Below, in pieces: positions 62,454-64,000 of a DNA stretch of 64,000 nucleotides. Every line of letters starts with the position of its first letter. Position 1 is the first letter of the stretch. The notes beneath the pieces were generated by a model, which was not told the DNA's origin, did no database searches, and was given only the letters and a program-made list of their open reading frames with translations. Source of the stretch: Paracoccus lichenicola (GTDB lineage: Bacteria; Pseudomonadota; Alphaproteobacteria; Rhodobacterales; Rhodobacteraceae). Location of the stretch: the NCBI RefSeq assembly GCF_009708075.1, contig NZ_WMBT01000005.1, forward strand, positions 62,001 through 126,000, in the 5' to 3' direction. The position numbers were made by a program, and so were the translations under genes.

Positions 62454-63902
62454 ATGTCCATCGCCATGCCGGCGCCCGATCCGCGCGTCCTTGCGCAGGC
62501 TTCGCAGATCGTGGCGGCGCTGCGCGCGGTGCTGCCTCCGGATGCGGTGATCGACGATCCCCGGGAAACCTGCGCCTATGAATGCGACGCGCTGACCGCC
62601 TATCGCTGCCCGCCGCTGGCCGTGGTCCTGCCGCGTTCCACTGAGGAGGTCGCGGCGGTGATGCGCGTCTGCGGCGACATGGGCGTGCCGGTGGTGCCGC
62701 GCGGGGCGGGGACATCGCTGGCGGGCGGCGCGCTGCCCACCGCCGATTGCGTGATCCTGGGCACCATGCGCCTTTGCCAGGTGCTGGAGGTGGACACGGA
62801 CAACCGTTTCATCCGCGTGCAGACGGGCGTCACCAACCTGTCGGTCAGCGCGGAACTGGAACCGCATGGCTTCTTCTACGCGCCCGACCCGTCCTCGCAA
62901 CTGGCCTGCACCATCGCGGGCAATATCGCCATGAACTCGGGCGGGGCGCATTGCCTGAAATACGGCGTCACCACCAACAACCTGCTGGGCGCGACGGTGG
63001 TTCTGACCACGGGCGAGGTCGTCGAACTGGGCGGGCCGGAGATGGGACCGATGGGCCTGGACCTGCTGGGCATCCTGTGCGGGTCCGAGGGCCAGCTTGG
63101 CGTCGTGACCGAGGCCGTCTTGCGCATCCTGCCCCGCCCCGAAGGCGCGCGCCCCGTGCTGATCGGCTTCGATTCGGCGGAAACGGCGGGCGAATGCGTG
63201 GCCCGGATCATCCGCTCGGGCGTTCTGCCGGTCGCCATCGAATACATGGACGAACCCTGCCTGCGCGCGGTCGAGGCCTTCGCCAAGGCGGGCTATCCCG
63301 ACTGCCCCGCCGTCCTGATCGTCGAGGTCGAGGGATCGCGCGCCGAGATCGACGACCAGATCGCCCGAATCCGCGCCATCGCGGACGCGCTGCACCCCGT
63401 CGAGTTCCGCGAAAGCCGCAACGCCGACGAGGCGCTGGCGATCTGGAAGGGCCGCAAGTCGGCCTTCGGCGCGATGGGCCGGCTGGGCGATTACATCTGC
63501 CTGGACGGCACCGTGCCGGTGGGGCAACTGCCCCATACCCTGCGCCGCATCGGCGAGCTGTCGCGCCAGCACGGGTTGGAGGTCGCGAACGTCTTTCACG
63601 CGGGCGACGGCAACATGCACCCGCTGATCCTGTTCGACGCCAACAAGCCGGGCGATCTGGCACGGGCCGAGGCCTTCGGGGCCGACATCCTGCGCCTTTG
63701 CGTCGCCGTCGGCGGCTGCCTGACCGGGGAACATGGCGTGGGCGTCGAAAAGCGCGACCTGATGGGCGACCAGTATGCGCCGGGCGACCTGGCGATCCAG
63801 ATGCAGGTCAAGGACGTGTTCGATCCACAATGGCTGCTGAACCCGGCCAAGGTCTTTCCGCTGGAGGCCAGCGCGGCACACCGGGCGAGGGCCGCCGAAT
63901 GA
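62454..63902 (+). CDS. glcD: Glycolate oxidase subunit GlcD
   Basis: FAD-linked catalytic subunit of glycolate oxidase, which oxidises glycolate to glyoxylate. The 482-residue protein has the FAD-binding PVVPRGAGTSLAGGALPT, the second flavin contact NIAMNSGGAHCLKYGVTTNN (20 residues), and the C-terminal HAGDGNMHPLILFD and TGEHGVGVEKRDL motifs. GGGAGG lies 10 bases before the ATG. It is followed by glcE with a 4-bp overlap. Confidence 0.95.
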   Translation: MSIAMPAPDPRVLAQASQIVAALRAVLPPDAVIDDPRETCAYECDALTAYRCPPLAVVLPRSTEEVAAVMRVCGDMGVPVVPRGAGTSLAGGALPTADCVILGTMRLCQVLEVDTDNRFIRVQTGVTNLSVSAELEPHGFFYAPDPSSQLACTIAGNIAMNSGGAHCLKYGVTTNNLLGATVVLTTGEVVELGGPEMGPMGLDLLGILCGSEGQLGVVTEAVLRILPRPEGARPVLIGFDSAETAGECVARIIRSGVLPVAIEYMDEPCLRAVEAFAKAGYPDCPAVLIVEVEGSRAEIDDQIARIRAIADALHPVEFRESRNADEALAIWKGRKSAFGAMGRLGDYICLDGTVPVGQLPHTLRRIGELSRQHGLEVANVFHAGDGNMHPLILFDANKPGDLARAEAFGADILRLCVAVGGCLTGEHGVGVEKRDLMGDQYAPGDLAIQMQVKDVFDPQWLLNPAKVFPLEASAAHRARAAE

Positions 63903-64000
63903 CCGTCGCTTTGGATCTTGCGCCCACGTCCGAGGCCGAGGTTTCGGAGATCCTGGCCGACTGCCACGCCCGCCGCACCCCCTTGCGCATCGCGGGCGGC
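63899..64000 (+). CDS. glcE: Glycolate oxidase subunit GlcE, 3' truncated by window
   Basis: The first 34 codons begin MTVALDLAPTSEAEVSEILA and reach TPLRIAGG, the start of the FAD-binding domain as in GlcE. The ATG overlaps the glcD stop as ATGA. GlcE is the second FAD subunit of glycolate oxidase; glcF is expected next, beyond the edge. Identification rests on the short N-terminus and on position. Confidence 0.8.
   Translation, partial: MTVALDLAPTSEAEVSEILADCHARRTPLRIAGG

Noticed and set aside
1..64000. tRNA, rRNA, CRISPR arrays, prophage genes, integrases or intact insertion sequences
   Set aside because: Looked for T-loop motifs, repeat-spacer periodicity, transposase and integrase motifs; none could be supported.

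Overview
The window is chromosomal DNA from a high-GC alphaproteobacterium, most likely a Paracoccus-like member of the Rhodobacterales. The evidence is strongly GC-biased codon use, the hvrA-regA-senC cluster divergent from regB, a TsaE-AmgK fusion next to MurU, an addB-addA-trxA string, and AT-poor coding DNA packed into overlapping operons. No rRNA, tRNA, CRISPR array, prophage or intact insertion sequence was found. The island-like material is limited to one dispersed structured repeat in two copies, a REP-like inverted pair, and a decayed BrnT/BrnA toxin-antitoxin locus.

Layout. Bases 1-862 hold the end of a ribokinase gene. Bases 859-6756 (minus) are a complete phosphate operon pstS-pstC-pstA-pstB-phoU-phoB with a Pho box in front of pstS and a hairpin between pstS and pstC; phoR is not here. 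Bases 6882-10639 (minus) are aroC and mutS. Bases 10658-14003 (plus) are a promoter, a TPP riboswitch and the thiamine importer thiBPQ. Bases 14014-17590 hold truB, a phosphodiester glycosidase-like gene and rbfA, divergent from dapB. Two copies of a ~215-bp multi-stem repeat occupy the gaps between convergent genes in this part.

Bases 18296-27036 (plus) are a tight chain: tsaE-amgK fusion, murU (peptidoglycan recycling), addB, addA (double-strand break repair) and trxA. Bases 28060-30938 hold hslV and hslU, split by two reverse-strand genes, each with its own RpoH-like promoter. Bases 30990-35378 are small envelope and housekeeping genes (PLDc_N peptide, alpha/beta hydrolase lipoprotein, Smr protein, Tim44-like protein, FxsA, SecB, HD hydrolase). 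Bases 35422-40119 are the redox regulators HvrA, RegA, SenC and RegB plus a PAS-only sensor.

The last third is catabolic and modular. Bases 40332-48375 are an IclR-controlled operon: TRAP transporter, IclR regulator, thiolase, acyl-CoA ligase, a double-PPC (DUF296) protein and an SDR dehydrogenase. Bases 48619-50418 encode an animal-type heme peroxidase. Bases 50399-59385 are a LysR regulator divergent from a Liv-type ABC importer operon that carries two acyl-activating enzymes. Then come a Crp/Fnr regulator, a GntR-glycerate 2-kinase pair, and the divergent glcD-glcE glycolate oxidase genes, with glcE cut by the window end. Both acyl-CoA ligase operons look like uptake-plus-CoA-activation modules for organic acids whose substrates cannot be read from sequence.
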